Numbered from the stretch's first letter, positions 1-5,658 are shown. The stretch is DNA of 6,414 nt from Clostridiales bacterium (GCA_031289625.1 JAITPB010000179.1:1-6414); one strand, 5' to 3'. Translations and numbers: made by a program. The notes: a model not told the origin generated them from the sequence alone.

Positions 1-32
1 CCATTGTCGGGACCATTGTCGGGACCATTGTC
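1..32 (+). repeat. 12-bp in-frame tandem repeat in spoIIIAE
   Basis: The unit CCATTGTCGGGA occurs at 1-12 and 13-24 and continues as CCATTGTC at 25-32, without a mismatch. Twelve bases are four codons, so the protein reads IVGT-IVGT-IV before the unique sequence begins. The array may extend left of the window. It lies in the N-terminal region of SpoIIIAE, ahead of the conserved membrane part. Confidence 0.9.
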
Positions 33-1088
33 CCTGCCGAAACGGATTTAGCCGCCGGACAATCAGTCGTTGTCGATGAGCAACTGGATCTGTTTGATTT
101 TTCCGCGCTGAACCAAGAATCCCAGATGGATTTTAAAGATTTGGTTCAGAAAGCGATCCATGGCGAGCTGGATTTATCCCCTGCGCGTTTAGCCGGACAA
201 GCGCGCGACTTGTTTCTGCGCACGCTGCTGGATAATGGTTCGCTGATGCGCGGCTTGTTTTTGGTTGCCGTCCTCAGCGCGATCCTGCAAGTCCTTACCG
301 ATTCTTTTAAAAATAAATCCGTGGGCGAGCTGGGTTTTTATGTGAGTTACATGGCGCTGGTGACGGTTCTCTTCGCGTCTTTTCAAATCGCGGTGCAGGT
401 CATGACCAACCTGATCAATCATTTGTCCGCCTTCATGGCGGCGGCGCTGCCGGTGATGCTGGGGATTTTGGCGGCTTCCGGCCATCTCACCAGCGCGTCC
501 GCGTTTAATCCCTTGTTTGTGTTTGTGATCGAAGCGCTGACGCTCTTTATCCGGAATATTTTAACACCGGCGCTTACTTTAGCGGCTGTCCTGGAGATCG
601 TCAATTTTTTATCCACAAAAGATGTTTTGACCAACTTAGCCAAATTTATCCAAAAATTAGCGGACTGGTCGTTAAAAGGGATTGCCATTTTATTTTTGGG
701 CGTCCTCTCGCTGCAAAAAGTCAGCTCCCCTATTTTGAATCATCTCGCCGTGAAAGCCGCCAAAGCGGGCGCGAACGCCATTCCGGTCGTCGGGGGCATG
801 GTCAGCGGCGCCTTAGACACAGTGCTGGTTTGGAGCGCCGCTCTCAAAAGCGGCGTTATGGTCGCGCTGGTGATTGCTCTCGTTGCGGTCTGCTGTGTGC
901 CGCTCATGGAAATTTTGGCCATGCTTCTCATTTATAAGATCGTTGCCGCCGTGGTGCAGCCGGTGAGCGACGAACGGATTGTAAAATGCCTGGACGCCAT
1001 CGGCGCCTATTGCGGCCTGCTGTTGGGGGCGGGCGTGACGGTAGTCGTGATGTTTATCGTTTCGGTGGTGATCTTGCTGGCGATGTGA
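1..1088 (+). CDS. spoIIIAE: Stage III sporulation protein AE, 5'-truncated by the window edge
   Basis: Polytopic membrane component of the SpoIIIA complex, which sits in the mother-cell-derived outer forespore membrane and is needed for late forespore gene expression. The frame is open from base 3 to the TGA at 1086-1088, giving 361 visible residues. The family is usually about 390-400 residues, so only the N-terminal signal or anchor region is missing, and ATG 126 is an internal Met (visible residue 42). After a polar N-terminal part the protein has about seven hydrophobic stretches, near visible residues 83-99, 111-137, 141-159, 169-201, 224-239, 281-319 and 333-360. The sequence around residues 222-245 (ADWSLKGIAILFLGVLSLQ) and the Gly-rich stretch near 259-274 (AIPVVGGMVSGALDTV) are typical of SpoIIIAE. 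spoIIIAF follows after 13 bases, so the two are surely cotranscribed. The first visible codons lie in a short tandem repeat. Identity is secure from family pattern and gene order. Confidence 0.95.
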   Translation, partial: IVGTIVGTIVPAETDLAAGQSVVVDEQLDLFDFSALNQESQMDFKDLVQKAIHGELDLSPARLAGQARDLFLRTLLDNGSLMRGLFLVAVLSAILQVLTDSFKNKSVGELGFYVSYMALVTVLFASFQIAVQVMTNLINHLSAFMAAALPVMLGILAASGHLTSASAFNPLFVFVIEALTLFIRNILTPALTLAAVLEIVNFLSTKDVLTNLAKFIQKLADWSLKGIAILFLGVLSLQKVSSPILNHLAVKAAKAGANAIPVVGGMVSGALDTVLVWSAALKSGVMVALVIALVAVCCVPLMEILAMLLIYKIVAAVVQPVSDERIVKCLDAIGAYCGLLLGAGVTVVVMFIVSVVILLAM

Positions 1089-1101
1089 AGGGAGGGAAGA
1101 T

Positions 1102-1662
1102 ATGGCGGGCATTGCCCATTGGATCCAAAATCTTGCGTTTTTTATGATTTTCAGCGCGTTTGTAGGCATAATTCTGCCCAATGAAAAATATAAAAAGTAT
1201 ATCAACCTTTGTTTGGGTCTGATATTGGTGCTGATGATTTTGTCGCCAGCCGCGGACTGGCTGAATCAAAAAGAGATCCCCGTCAACGCTTTTTTTTCCG
1301 GACTGGGTGAAAGCGCGGGCGCGGCCAGCCCGGATCAATATGAAGAAATCCAGCGTCAAATGATCCGGCAGTCTTTTAACGCGCAGGCGGAAAGTCAATT
1401 GGCCGGGATTTTGGCTAAGGAAGGGTACACCCTGCTGTCCGTCAATGTGGAAACCGCACCAGACTACAGCCGCCTGACTTCCGTGCGGATTACGCTCAAG
1501 CGGCAGGAAGCCGGGAAACCGAGAGGCTTTATTTATGTCGAGCCGATCCGCCCAGGCCGAAGCCAAGCGGAGGATAGCGCGGAGTGGAAAAAAATAAAAA
1601 AATTAATCGCTGACTTCTATAATATGTCCACGGATAATATACATATAGAGGAGAGCGAATGA
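1102..1662 (+). CDS. spoIIIAF: Stage III sporulation protein AF
   Basis: Membrane component of the SpoIIIA complex, 186 residues, a normal length for the family. The ATG at 1102 is preceded by AGGGAGGG (1089-1096) at a five-base spacing, directly after the spoIIIAE stop. Two hydrophobic segments lie near residues 7-25 and 32-53, joined by a short loop with the typical P-NEKYKKYI pattern (residues 26-34). A charged linker follows. The soluble domain at about residues 83-186 has a helix ending AGILAKEGY, a strand around SVNVE and a second strand around SVRITLKR, then a C-terminal helix and strand (WKKIKKLIADFYN, IHIEE). This fits the ring-building-type alpha/beta fold reported for SpoIIIAF. The TGA stop overlaps an ATG (ATGA, 1659-1662) that opens a ten-codon ORF. 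The last 45 bases also contain a possible internal promoter. Confidence 0.93.
   Translation: MAGIAHWIQNLAFFMIFSAFVGIILPNEKYKKYINLCLGLILVLMILSPAADWLNQKEIPVNAFFSGLGESAGAASPDQYEEIQRQMIRQSFNAQAESQLAGILAKEGYTLLSVNVETAPDYSRLTSVRITLKRQEAGKPRGFIYVEPIRPGRSQAEDSAEWKKIKKLIADFYNMSTDNIHIEESE
1620..1649 (+). promoter_or_regulatory. Possible internal sigma-E-like promoter at the end of spoIIIAF
   Basis: TAATATG at 1620-1626 matches the sigma-E -35 consensus KMATATT at six of seven positions. CATATAGA at 1642-1649, after a 15-base spacer, matches the -10 consensus CATACAMT at about five of eight. B. subtilis is known to have an essential internal sigma-E promoter in this operon that drives spoIIIAG and spoIIIAH, and this position would suit the same job. 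The -10 is weak and the stretch is AT-rich coding sequence, so a chance match is quite possible. Confidence 0.3.
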
Positions 1663-1691
1663 GGCGCGGACGATCTGAAACAAAGGCATAA
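1659..1691 (+). CDS. Ten-codon mini-ORF between spoIIIAF and spoIIIAG
   Basis: The ATG at 1659 overlaps the spoIIIAF stop as ATGA and has an excellent Shine-Dalgarno, AGAGGAG (1647-1653), at a five-base spacing. The ORF encodes MRRGRSETKA and stops with TAA at 1689-1691, two bases before the spoIIIAG Shine-Dalgarno. It resembles no protein I know. It may serve to carry terminating ribosomes from spoIIIAF to the GTG start of spoIIIAG (translational coupling), or be a chance product of the overlap. It could also be a remnant of an earlier spoIIIAG start now out of frame, because the spoIIIAG frame is open only from 1679. The coordinates are certain; the expression is inferred. Confidence 0.35.
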   Translation: MRRGRSETKA

Positions 1692-1693
1692 GC

Positions 1694-1699
1694 GGGGAG
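1694..1699 (+). promoter_or_regulatory. Shine-Dalgarno that fixes the GTG start of spoIIIAG
   Basis: GGGGAG lies nine bases before GTG 1709. The ATG at 1713 is out of frame, and the frame is closed upstream by TGA at 1676-1678 with no ATG in between, so this site supports the GTG as start. Confidence 0.65.
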
Positions 1700-1708
1700 C
1701 GGGTACGC

Positions 1709-2332
1709 GTGAATGAATTGCGTGAGCTTTTCAAAAACAAGGATAAAAAAGTCATTGTGAATATCGGTGCGGCTCTCGCTGTTGGCGTGTTTTTACTGAT
1801 CATCGGCAGCAGCTTTTTTAAAACCAGCGGCAAAGACGGCGCGGCGGACGCACCGGGAGGATTGCCCGGACAATCGTCCGTCGGAGGATCCTCCGGGCAG
1901 GTTTCTGATCAATCGTCCGAAGAATCCGACAGCGCCTATGAGACCCGGCTGGAAAAACGTTTGGAAGCGTGTCTGTCCACGATAGCGGGCGTAGGCAAAG
2001 TGAAGGTCATGCTGACTTTATCATATGGGAGGGAAATCATAGTTGCGGAGGATAAGACATCCAACGAAACCAAAACGAAGGAAACGGACGCGCAAGGCGG
2101 CGACAGAACCGCCGAGAGCCGGATTGTGGATGAAAAAAATATCATTATCACAGACAAAAACGGCGGGAGCCGCCCGTTGATTCTCAAAGAAATTCAGCCT
2201 AAAGTGGAAGGCGTGCTGATTGTGGCGGAAGGCGGAGACAACGTCTATGTCAAAGAAGCGCTCACATACGCGGCTGAAGCTGTCCTCGGCCTGAGCGCCA
2301 ATAAAATTGTGGTTTCAAAAATGAAAAAATAA
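1709..2332 (+). CDS. spoIIIAG: Stage III sporulation protein AG
   Basis: Single-span membrane protein whose soluble domain forms a large ring in the space between mother cell and forespore membranes, as part of the SpoIIIA-SpoIIQ channel. It has 207 residues, near the family norm. GTG 1709 is the only good start; see the Shine-Dalgarno entry. The N-terminus (NELRELFKNKDKK) is short, basic and typical of clostridial homologues. A membrane helix spans residues 15-37. A Gly/Ser-rich linker follows at about 38-74. The ring-building domain starts with helix 76-92 (YETRLEKRLEACLSTI) and strand 96-113, is interrupted by the polar beta insertion at about 114-160 (TSNETKTKETDAQGGDR), and resumes with KVEGVLIVAEGGDN (165-178) and a last helix and strand. 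spoIIIAH starts 14 bases after the stop. Identity is secure. Confidence 0.95.
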   Translation: MNELRELFKNKDKKVIVNIGAALAVGVFLLIIGSSFFKTSGKDGAADAPGGLPGQSSVGGSSGQVSDQSSEESDSAYETRLEKRLEACLSTIAGVGKVKVMLTLSYGREIIVAEDKTSNETKTKETDAQGGDRTAESRIVDEKNIIITDKNGGSRPLILKEIQPKVEGVLIVAEGGDNVYVKEALTYAAEAVLGLSANKIVVSKMKK

Positions 2333-2346
2333 ACGGGGGTACAGAC

Positions 2347-3162
2347 ATGTTTGTCTTAAAGAGGAATCAAATCATCATTACGGCGCTCATTGTCATGATT
2401 GCCGTCGCGGGCTATTTAAACTTTGTAGACGGCCGATCGCCGCAGACCACAGGGCTTACGCTCAACGAGGCGGGCGAGATCGACGCTCTGGCGCCAGCCA
2501 GCGTCAACAGCGATATGGGCGGTTACGAAATCGGCACGGCGCTGACACTGGGGGAAGACGACGACCCTTCTATCAGCGATTCTTTGAACGGCATCGTTTC
2601 TAACGATCTTGCTTCCAGCGGGCTTACTTCTGACGATCTGACTTCCAGCGGACTTACTTCTGACGGGCTTACTTCTGACAGCGCTTCCAGCAATCAGGAA
2701 TACACGGACGCAGCTGGCAGTGAGAACGCCGCGGAACCTGGAACCTCCGGCGGCCAAAGCGAACCCGGCGAATCGGTGTTTGTCACCGCGTATACGAACG
2801 CGTCGCGTCAGGATTCCTACTTTGTGCAAGCGAAACTGACGCGTGAGCAGACCCGCGCCAAGGAAAAAGACATCCTGACGGAAATGCTCAACAACACCAA
2901 CATCGCTCAAGAACAAAAAGCGGAAGCCGTAGATTCCATGATGGAAATTCAAAAGCGGATTGAAAAAGAGACGGCCGCCGAAGCGATGATCGAATCCAAA
3001 GGCTTCTCGGAAGTTTATGTCCGCATCGACGACAACAGCGTGGACGTAGTCGTCAACAAAGAAGCTTTAACCGACGCGGAAATCGCGCAGATTGAAGACA
3101 TCGTGAAACGCAAAACCGGAATGCGCGAAGATCAGATTCATATCAGCCCGATGAGAAAGTAA
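2347..3162 (+). CDS. spoIIIAH: Stage III sporulation protein AH
   Basis: Bitopic mother-cell membrane protein that pairs with forespore SpoIIQ across the intermembrane space in known spore formers. It has 271 residues, a little longer than the B. subtilis protein. ATG 2347 has GGGGG (2335-2339) seven bases upstream. The N-terminus (VLKRNQIIITALIVMIAVAG) is diagnostic: a short basic tail followed by one membrane helix at residues 8-27. A long acidic, Ser/Thr-rich linker covers residues 28-144 and contains six copies of a five-residue repeat (82-111). The C-terminal YscJ/FliF-like ring domain covers about 145-271, with a long charged helix (TREQTRAKEKDILTEMLNN), then KGFSEVYVRIDDNSVDVVV and a final alpha/beta unit (EIAQIEDIVKRKTG). 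The linker is longer than usual and is the variable part. The operon appears to end after this gene. Confidence 0.95.
   Translation: MFVLKRNQIIITALIVMIAVAGYLNFVDGRSPQTTGLTLNEAGEIDALAPASVNSDMGGYEIGTALTLGEDDDPSISDSLNGIVSNDLASSGLTSDDLTSSGLTSDGLTSDSASSNQEYTDAAGSENAAEPGTSGGQSEPGESVFVTAYTNASRQDSYFVQAKLTREQTRAKEKDILTEMLNNTNIAQEQKAEAVDSMMEIQKRIEKETAAEAMIESKGFSEVYVRIDDNSVDVVVNKEALTDAEIAQIEDIVKRKTGMREDQIHISPMRK
2590..2679 (+). repeat. 15-bp tandem repeat encoding [GD]-[LI]-x-S-[DSN] units in the SpoIIIAH linker
   Basis: Six consecutive 15-base units encode GIVSN, DLASS, GLTSD, DLTSS, GLTSD and GLTSD. Units two to five also form a 30-base higher-order repeat (2605-2634 and 2635-2664) with few mismatches. 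The fifth and sixth units share CTTACTTCTGAC exactly, which points to recent expansion by slippage. The array lies wholly in the flexible linker between the membrane helix and the ring domain. Confidence 0.9.
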
Positions 3163-3185
3163 CAATGCATAAAATGACCCCTCTA

Positions 3186-3212
3186 TTGACAAAATAGCAT
3201 TATCTATATTTT
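3186..3212 (+). promoter_or_regulatory. Possible promoter inside the spoIIIA terminator
   Basis: A perfect sigma-A -35 hexamer TTGACA lies at 3186-3191. The nearest reasonable -10 is TATTTT at 3207-3212, with a 15-base spacer, shorter than the usual 16-18. Transcription would start near 3219, giving a very short leader that still includes the Shine-Dalgarno but not the pairing left arm of the hairpin. The short spacer and imperfect -10 keep confidence low. Confidence 0.3.
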
Positions 3213-3218
3213 GCCGTT

Positions 3219-3225
3219 AGAGGGG
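3219..3225 (+). promoter_or_regulatory. Shine-Dalgarno embedded in the terminator 3' arm
   Basis: AGAGGGG lies six bases before ATG 3232 and is also most of the descending arm of the hairpin at 3178-3225. It selects ATG 3232 as the start, rather than the in-frame TTG at 3211, which lies inside the stem-loop and has no Shine-Dalgarno at a proper distance. Confidence 0.65.
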
Positions 3226-3231
3226 CTTTTT

Positions 3232-3975
3232 ATGAGAAAAAGAACCACAGGCGCCGCACGTCTCGCAGACGTCGCACGTCTATTATTTATCCTGGCCGCG
3301 CTGGGCTGGCCGCGCGGAGAAGCGATCGCGAATGAAAGGCCAGGGAGCGTGACCGTTTTTATCGGAAACACATTTTGTTTTCAAAATAAAGACTGGACAG
3401 ACATATTGGACGAAAGTTTTCAATATGGGTTTATCACCCACCTGGAGACGCCCGCGGGCGAACGGATCGACTCCGTGCTGACAGTCCTGCGGGGCAATCA
3501 ATTGCAATCCATTTCGCAGGGCGGATCGTTTAACGCGCAGCCTGCCGCCTTATACATTCCCTGGGAAAAAATCCGGATACTGGAAAACGGAGAACAGGCG
3601 GTGTTTTATCTGTGGGATGAGGTGTCGGAAGGCGCTCCGGAAGATTGGACCCTGCCGGAGGAGACCGTCGCGCTGGTCGACCGGCAGGGCCATGTGACGC
3701 TCTCCGCGAATAAACGGCTCCACGAATACAGCGGATCGTCCTCAGGGGTTTCGCGGAGTGCGAGTACAAACGCGGGTACAAGTGTACCCGCAAACGCCTC
3801 CTCTGACGATATCGTGGAACTGAACCCCGAAGACTCGCCCTTGGGTGTTTTCGATCGCGACGCGGAAAAAGAAAAGCGGGACGTATGGATTATCGCCATG
3901 CTGATCTGTCTGGCGATTGCCTGTGTCGTCGTGCGGATGACTTTGATCTTGGCGCAAAAGCAGAATACAAAATAG
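3232..3975 (+). CDS. Unrecognised membrane-anchored protein with signal peptide
   Basis: I do not recognise this 247-residue protein. The N-terminus looks like a signal peptide: basic residues (RKR), a short hydrophobic core at about 17-26, and a signal peptidase I-like site A-I-A/N after residue 33. The exported part begins with a strand-like segment (SVTVFIGNTFCF, 39-50) and seems a compact mixed domain to about residue 150. It is followed by a Ser/Ala/Thr-rich linker (about 165-192) and an acidic stretch. One hydrophobic helix at 219-240 is followed by a short cytoplasmic tail (QKQNTK). The predicted topology is type I, with most of the protein outside the cytoplasm. Apart from the Cys in FCF, the other Cys residues are in the membrane helix. 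It starts seven bases past the spoIIIAH terminator's paired arm, so leaky cotranscription with spoIIIA is possible. A sporulation role is only a guess from position. Confidence 0.8.
   Translation: MRKRTTGAARLADVARLLFILAALGWPRGEAIANERPGSVTVFIGNTFCFQNKDWTDILDESFQYGFITHLETPAGERIDSVLTVLRGNQLQSISQGGSFNAQPAALYIPWEKIRILENGEQAVFYLWDEVSEGAPEDWTLPEETVALVDRQGHVTLSANKRLHEYSGSSSGVSRSASTNAGTSVPANASSDDIVELNPEDSPLGVFDRDAEKEKRDVWIIAMLICLAIACVVVRMTLILAQKQNTK
3258..3281 (+). repeat. Alternating inverted repeats near the 5' end of the unrecognised membrane gene
   Basis: Three six-base blocks, ACGTCT (3258-3263), AGACGT (3267-3272) and ACGTCT (3276-3281), are separated each time by CGC. The middle block can pair perfectly with either neighbour, giving two mutually exclusive six-base-pair hairpins with three-base loops. 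They begin 24 bases after the start codon. In the protein the stretch reads ARL-ADV-ARL, so it may equally be a simple 18-base codon-level duplication. Confidence 0.7.
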
Positions 3976-4003
3976 CCGCTGTTTATCCTGGGCGGCTATT
4001 TTT
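3970..4003. terminator. Terminator between convergent genes, probably bidirectional
   Basis: ATAGCCGC (3972-3979) pairs perfectly with GCGGCTAT (3992-3999), extendable by AA/TT pairs on the outside, with a 12-base loop. On the plus strand the stem runs into TATTTTT. On the minus strand it is followed by CTATTTTG, a usable T run. The stop codon of the upstream gene (TAG 3973-3975) is inside the stem. The minus-strand gene ends 33 bases away at 4036, so one hairpin can serve both. Confidence 0.8.
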
Positions 4004-4017
4004 ATTGCTTTTTGGCG

Positions 4018-4048
4018 GATCAATTTTCCAAAAGATCAATTTTCCAAA
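4018..4048. repeat. 16-bp tandem duplication across the stop codon of the minus-strand gene
   Basis: GATCAATTTTCCAAAA at 4018-4033 is followed at once by the same sequence at 4034-4048, lacking only the last A. The right-hand copy contains the minus-strand stop codon (TGA, bases 4038-4036), and the left-hand copy lies just downstream of it. The unit is not a multiple of three. It looks like a slippage duplication that left the reading frame intact because it fell at the end of the gene. Confidence 0.9.
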
Positions 4049-5652
4049 TCTTTGAAGGCGCTGCTCACGCGGGCGAGGCGCGGATACTCCTGCCCTTCTT
4101 CCCGTGGTTTGACTTTCAGAATTTCCAATTCTATTTTCATTTTTTTCGTCATTGGCGCTTCGTCAAAACTGACATAGGGGTTGAACGTGTTATAAATCAC
4201 CAAAACAAATTTATGTTTCTCAGGCAGATTCATCTCTTGCAGCGTAATCGCGTGCGCTTTTTTATTGCGGCGCGGGTGCTGATGCGACGTGTACTCGCTG
4301 AAAGGGCTTTCCGTAATGTCCTGAAAAAAGCTGTACTCAGAAGAAGGATCCAGGCTGAATTGATAACAGATTTCCCCAAAGAACTGATGCAAATTGGTAT
4401 TGCCTGGGATTTCAACATTTTTCCATAAGCTTTTCTCCGCAAACAGCCTGATTTTAATGACATAAATAGACGCGCGGGCGTCGATGGCGAGTGCGAATTC
4501 CGTTTTCAAAAGCTTCATCAGTTCCTGCGGATCCTGCACCCGGCCTTCCACTAAATTCATCAGCGCGTCAAAAGGCAAAGTTGCCTGGCTGGAGGCTTTG
4601 CCCGAGTCGGTGACGCCGAAAAACGCCTTGCCCAGCGGCGTAAGCTGATAATACGTGGCGGGCGCGTATAACGCCGTGATGGGCCCCTCTTCTTCATCAA
4701 AAGATTCTACCAGGTAATTCAACTCGTTTTCAAATTCATACGACAGCGTGTACAGCGGCCGGATCAATCGCAAATAGTAGCCGAACGGCGTTAAAAAACA
4801 CTTGTCCAGCAGCAGGCCCAGCAAAAAAGTGCTGGAAATCACCGCGCTGTTCATATCGTCGCTGAAAGGATCCTCATCTTCTATATTATAGATATCTTCC
4901 AGCTTAACGCCCAGCATCCCGTACACTTCCTGAAAAATATCGTCCAAAGCCATCGGGCTTTTCAGCAGAGACGTGATCACGTCTATGGTAAAATAAGGTT
5001 CTGGCAGAGGAATCATTTCGTTGATAAAAGCGGACGCCCCGCTGATGGTCGCGTTTACCACTTTTTTGAAAAGCTCATCCTGCGGCAGCCCCAGGATGGA
5101 TTCATAGGAGTCGCAAACCCGCGCGCGGTTGGCGTAAATAGAAGGGCTCTTTTTGAGTAGGCCCAATAAAATGGAAGTGTTCAGAAGATATTCCACATAA
5201 TAGGGATCCCACAGGCTCACTTTTTCCATAATGGCTTCAATATACTCTTCCTGGAGCATATCATTGGAATCCAGTCCGACATCCGGCATACAGCATTCCA
5301 CAAAAATTTTCAAATCTTCGATGACAGGATGGGCCTCAGCGGAGTAGGCCATGACAGGGAAGTCAAATGAGCCGCGCCCGGTTTTCAGCGGGCGTATCAC
5401 GGGCGAACGAAAAACCGGCGGCGTTTCCTGCACTTCCCCCACGTCCAGCATGGCGAAAAGATTCGCGGGCGTCAAAGAAGTGTCCTCTACCAGCGCCGAA
5501 TAAAACCAGCGGCGATAGATGGAGGAGATGTATTTTAAAATCCGCGTTTTTTTTCTTTTCTTCAGCTCGTGGTAGGCATTCAAAAATTTATCTTTAAATA
5601 TTTGATTTATAGATTTACAATTGGTATGATAATGATTCATAGACGCTCTCAC
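4036..5652 (-). CDS. Protein with a probable C-terminal pRiA4b ORF-3-like domain
   Basis: A cytoplasmic protein of 538 residues from the GTG at 5652; AAGGGG (5664-5659) lies six bases before it. The upstream TTG (5658) abuts that Shine-Dalgarno, and ATG 5640 is 18 bases away from it. There is no signal peptide or membrane helix. The N-terminus is strongly basic (KKRKKTR near residue 35). Residues of about 100-390 look helical, with acidic patches (NIEDEDPFSDD, ESFDEEEG). The C-terminal part (about 392-530) begins IYVIKIRLFAEKSLWKNVEI and continues with TNLHQFFGEICYQF and a YSFF motif. That is the strand, Trp-containing strand, helix, Tyr/Phe order of the pRiA4b ORF-3-like family, whose biochemical role is unknown. 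The gene is convergent with the membrane-protein gene and divergent from clpS. The ORF is intact and long, so the gene is sure; the domain call is by eye. Confidence 0.85.
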   Translation of the reverse strand: MRASMNHYHTNCKSINQIFKDKFLNAYHELKKRKKTRILKYISSIYRRWFYSALVEDTSLTPANLFAMLDVGEVQETPPVFRSPVIRPLKTGRGSFDFPVMAYSAEAHPVIEDLKIFVECCMPDVGLDSNDMLQEEYIEAIMEKVSLWDPYYVEYLLNTSILLGLLKKSPSIYANRARVCDSYESILGLPQDELFKKVVNATISGASAFINEMIPLPEPYFTIDVITSLLKSPMALDDIFQEVYGMLGVKLEDIYNIEDEDPFSDDMNSAVISSTFLLGLLLDKCFLTPFGYYLRLIRPLYTLSYEFENELNYLVESFDEEEGPITALYAPATYYQLTPLGKAFFGVTDSGKASSQATLPFDALMNLVEGRVQDPQELMKLLKTEFALAIDARASIYVIKIRLFAEKSLWKNVEIPGNTNLHQFFGEICYQFSLDPSSEYSFFQDITESPFSEYTSHQHPRRNKKAHAITLQEMNLPEKHKFVLVIYNTFNPYVSFDEAPMTKKMKIELEILKVKPREEGQEYPRLARVSSAFKDLEN

Positions 5653-5658
5653 TTTCAA

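Larger units (their letters stand above)
3178..3231 (+). terminator. Two-part hairpin terminator ending the spoIIIA operon
   Basis: The outer stem is CCCCTCTA (3178-3185) with TAGAGGGG (3218-3225). The inner stem is CAAAATA (3190-3196) with TATTTTG (3207-3213). They are separated by a four-by-four internal loop and capped by ten bases. The run CTTTTT follows at 3226-3231, as expected of an intrinsic terminator, 15 bases after the spoIIIAH stop. The 3' arm contains the Shine-Dalgarno of the next gene, so in a read-through transcript the hairpin would hide that site. The loop is long for a terminator, so efficiency may be partial. Confidence 0.65.

Noticed and set aside
126..1088. spoIIIAE starting at ATG 126
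   Set aside because: The frame is open to base 3, the upstream codons fit the SpoIIIAE N-terminal region, and there is no Shine-Dalgarno before 126.
813..1566. Two overlapping minus-strand ORFs opposite spoIIIAE and spoIIIAF
   Set aside because: They mirror clear sporulation genes, overlap each other, and read as His/Arg/Gln-rich shadow sequence.
2590..2679. Pentapeptide-repeat protein domain or CRISPR-like array
   Set aside because: Only six five-residue units with Ser/Asp-rich composition and no A(D/N)LXX core, too few for a beta-helix; the DNA repeats have no spacers.
2416..2952. Minus-strand ORF of 178 codons opposite spoIIIAH
   Set aside because: Its repeats are simply the complement of the SpoIIIAH linker repeat, and it has no convincing ribosome-binding site.
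3211..3231. TTG 3211 as start of the unrecognised membrane-protein gene
   Set aside because: It lies inside the terminator stem-loop without a ribosome-binding site; ATG 3232 has AGAGGGG at a six-base spacing and begins a normal signal peptide.
4012..4428. Plus-strand ORF of 138 codons
   Set aside because: It is wholly antisense to the C-terminal part of the 538-residue minus-strand gene, begins at a weak start in the convergent gap, and its translation is rich in Phe and Arg without any recognisable pattern.
5653..5658. TTG 5658 as start of the minus-strand gene
   Set aside because: Its only Shine-Dalgarno, AAGGGG, is directly adjacent with no spacing; GTG 5652 is optimally placed.
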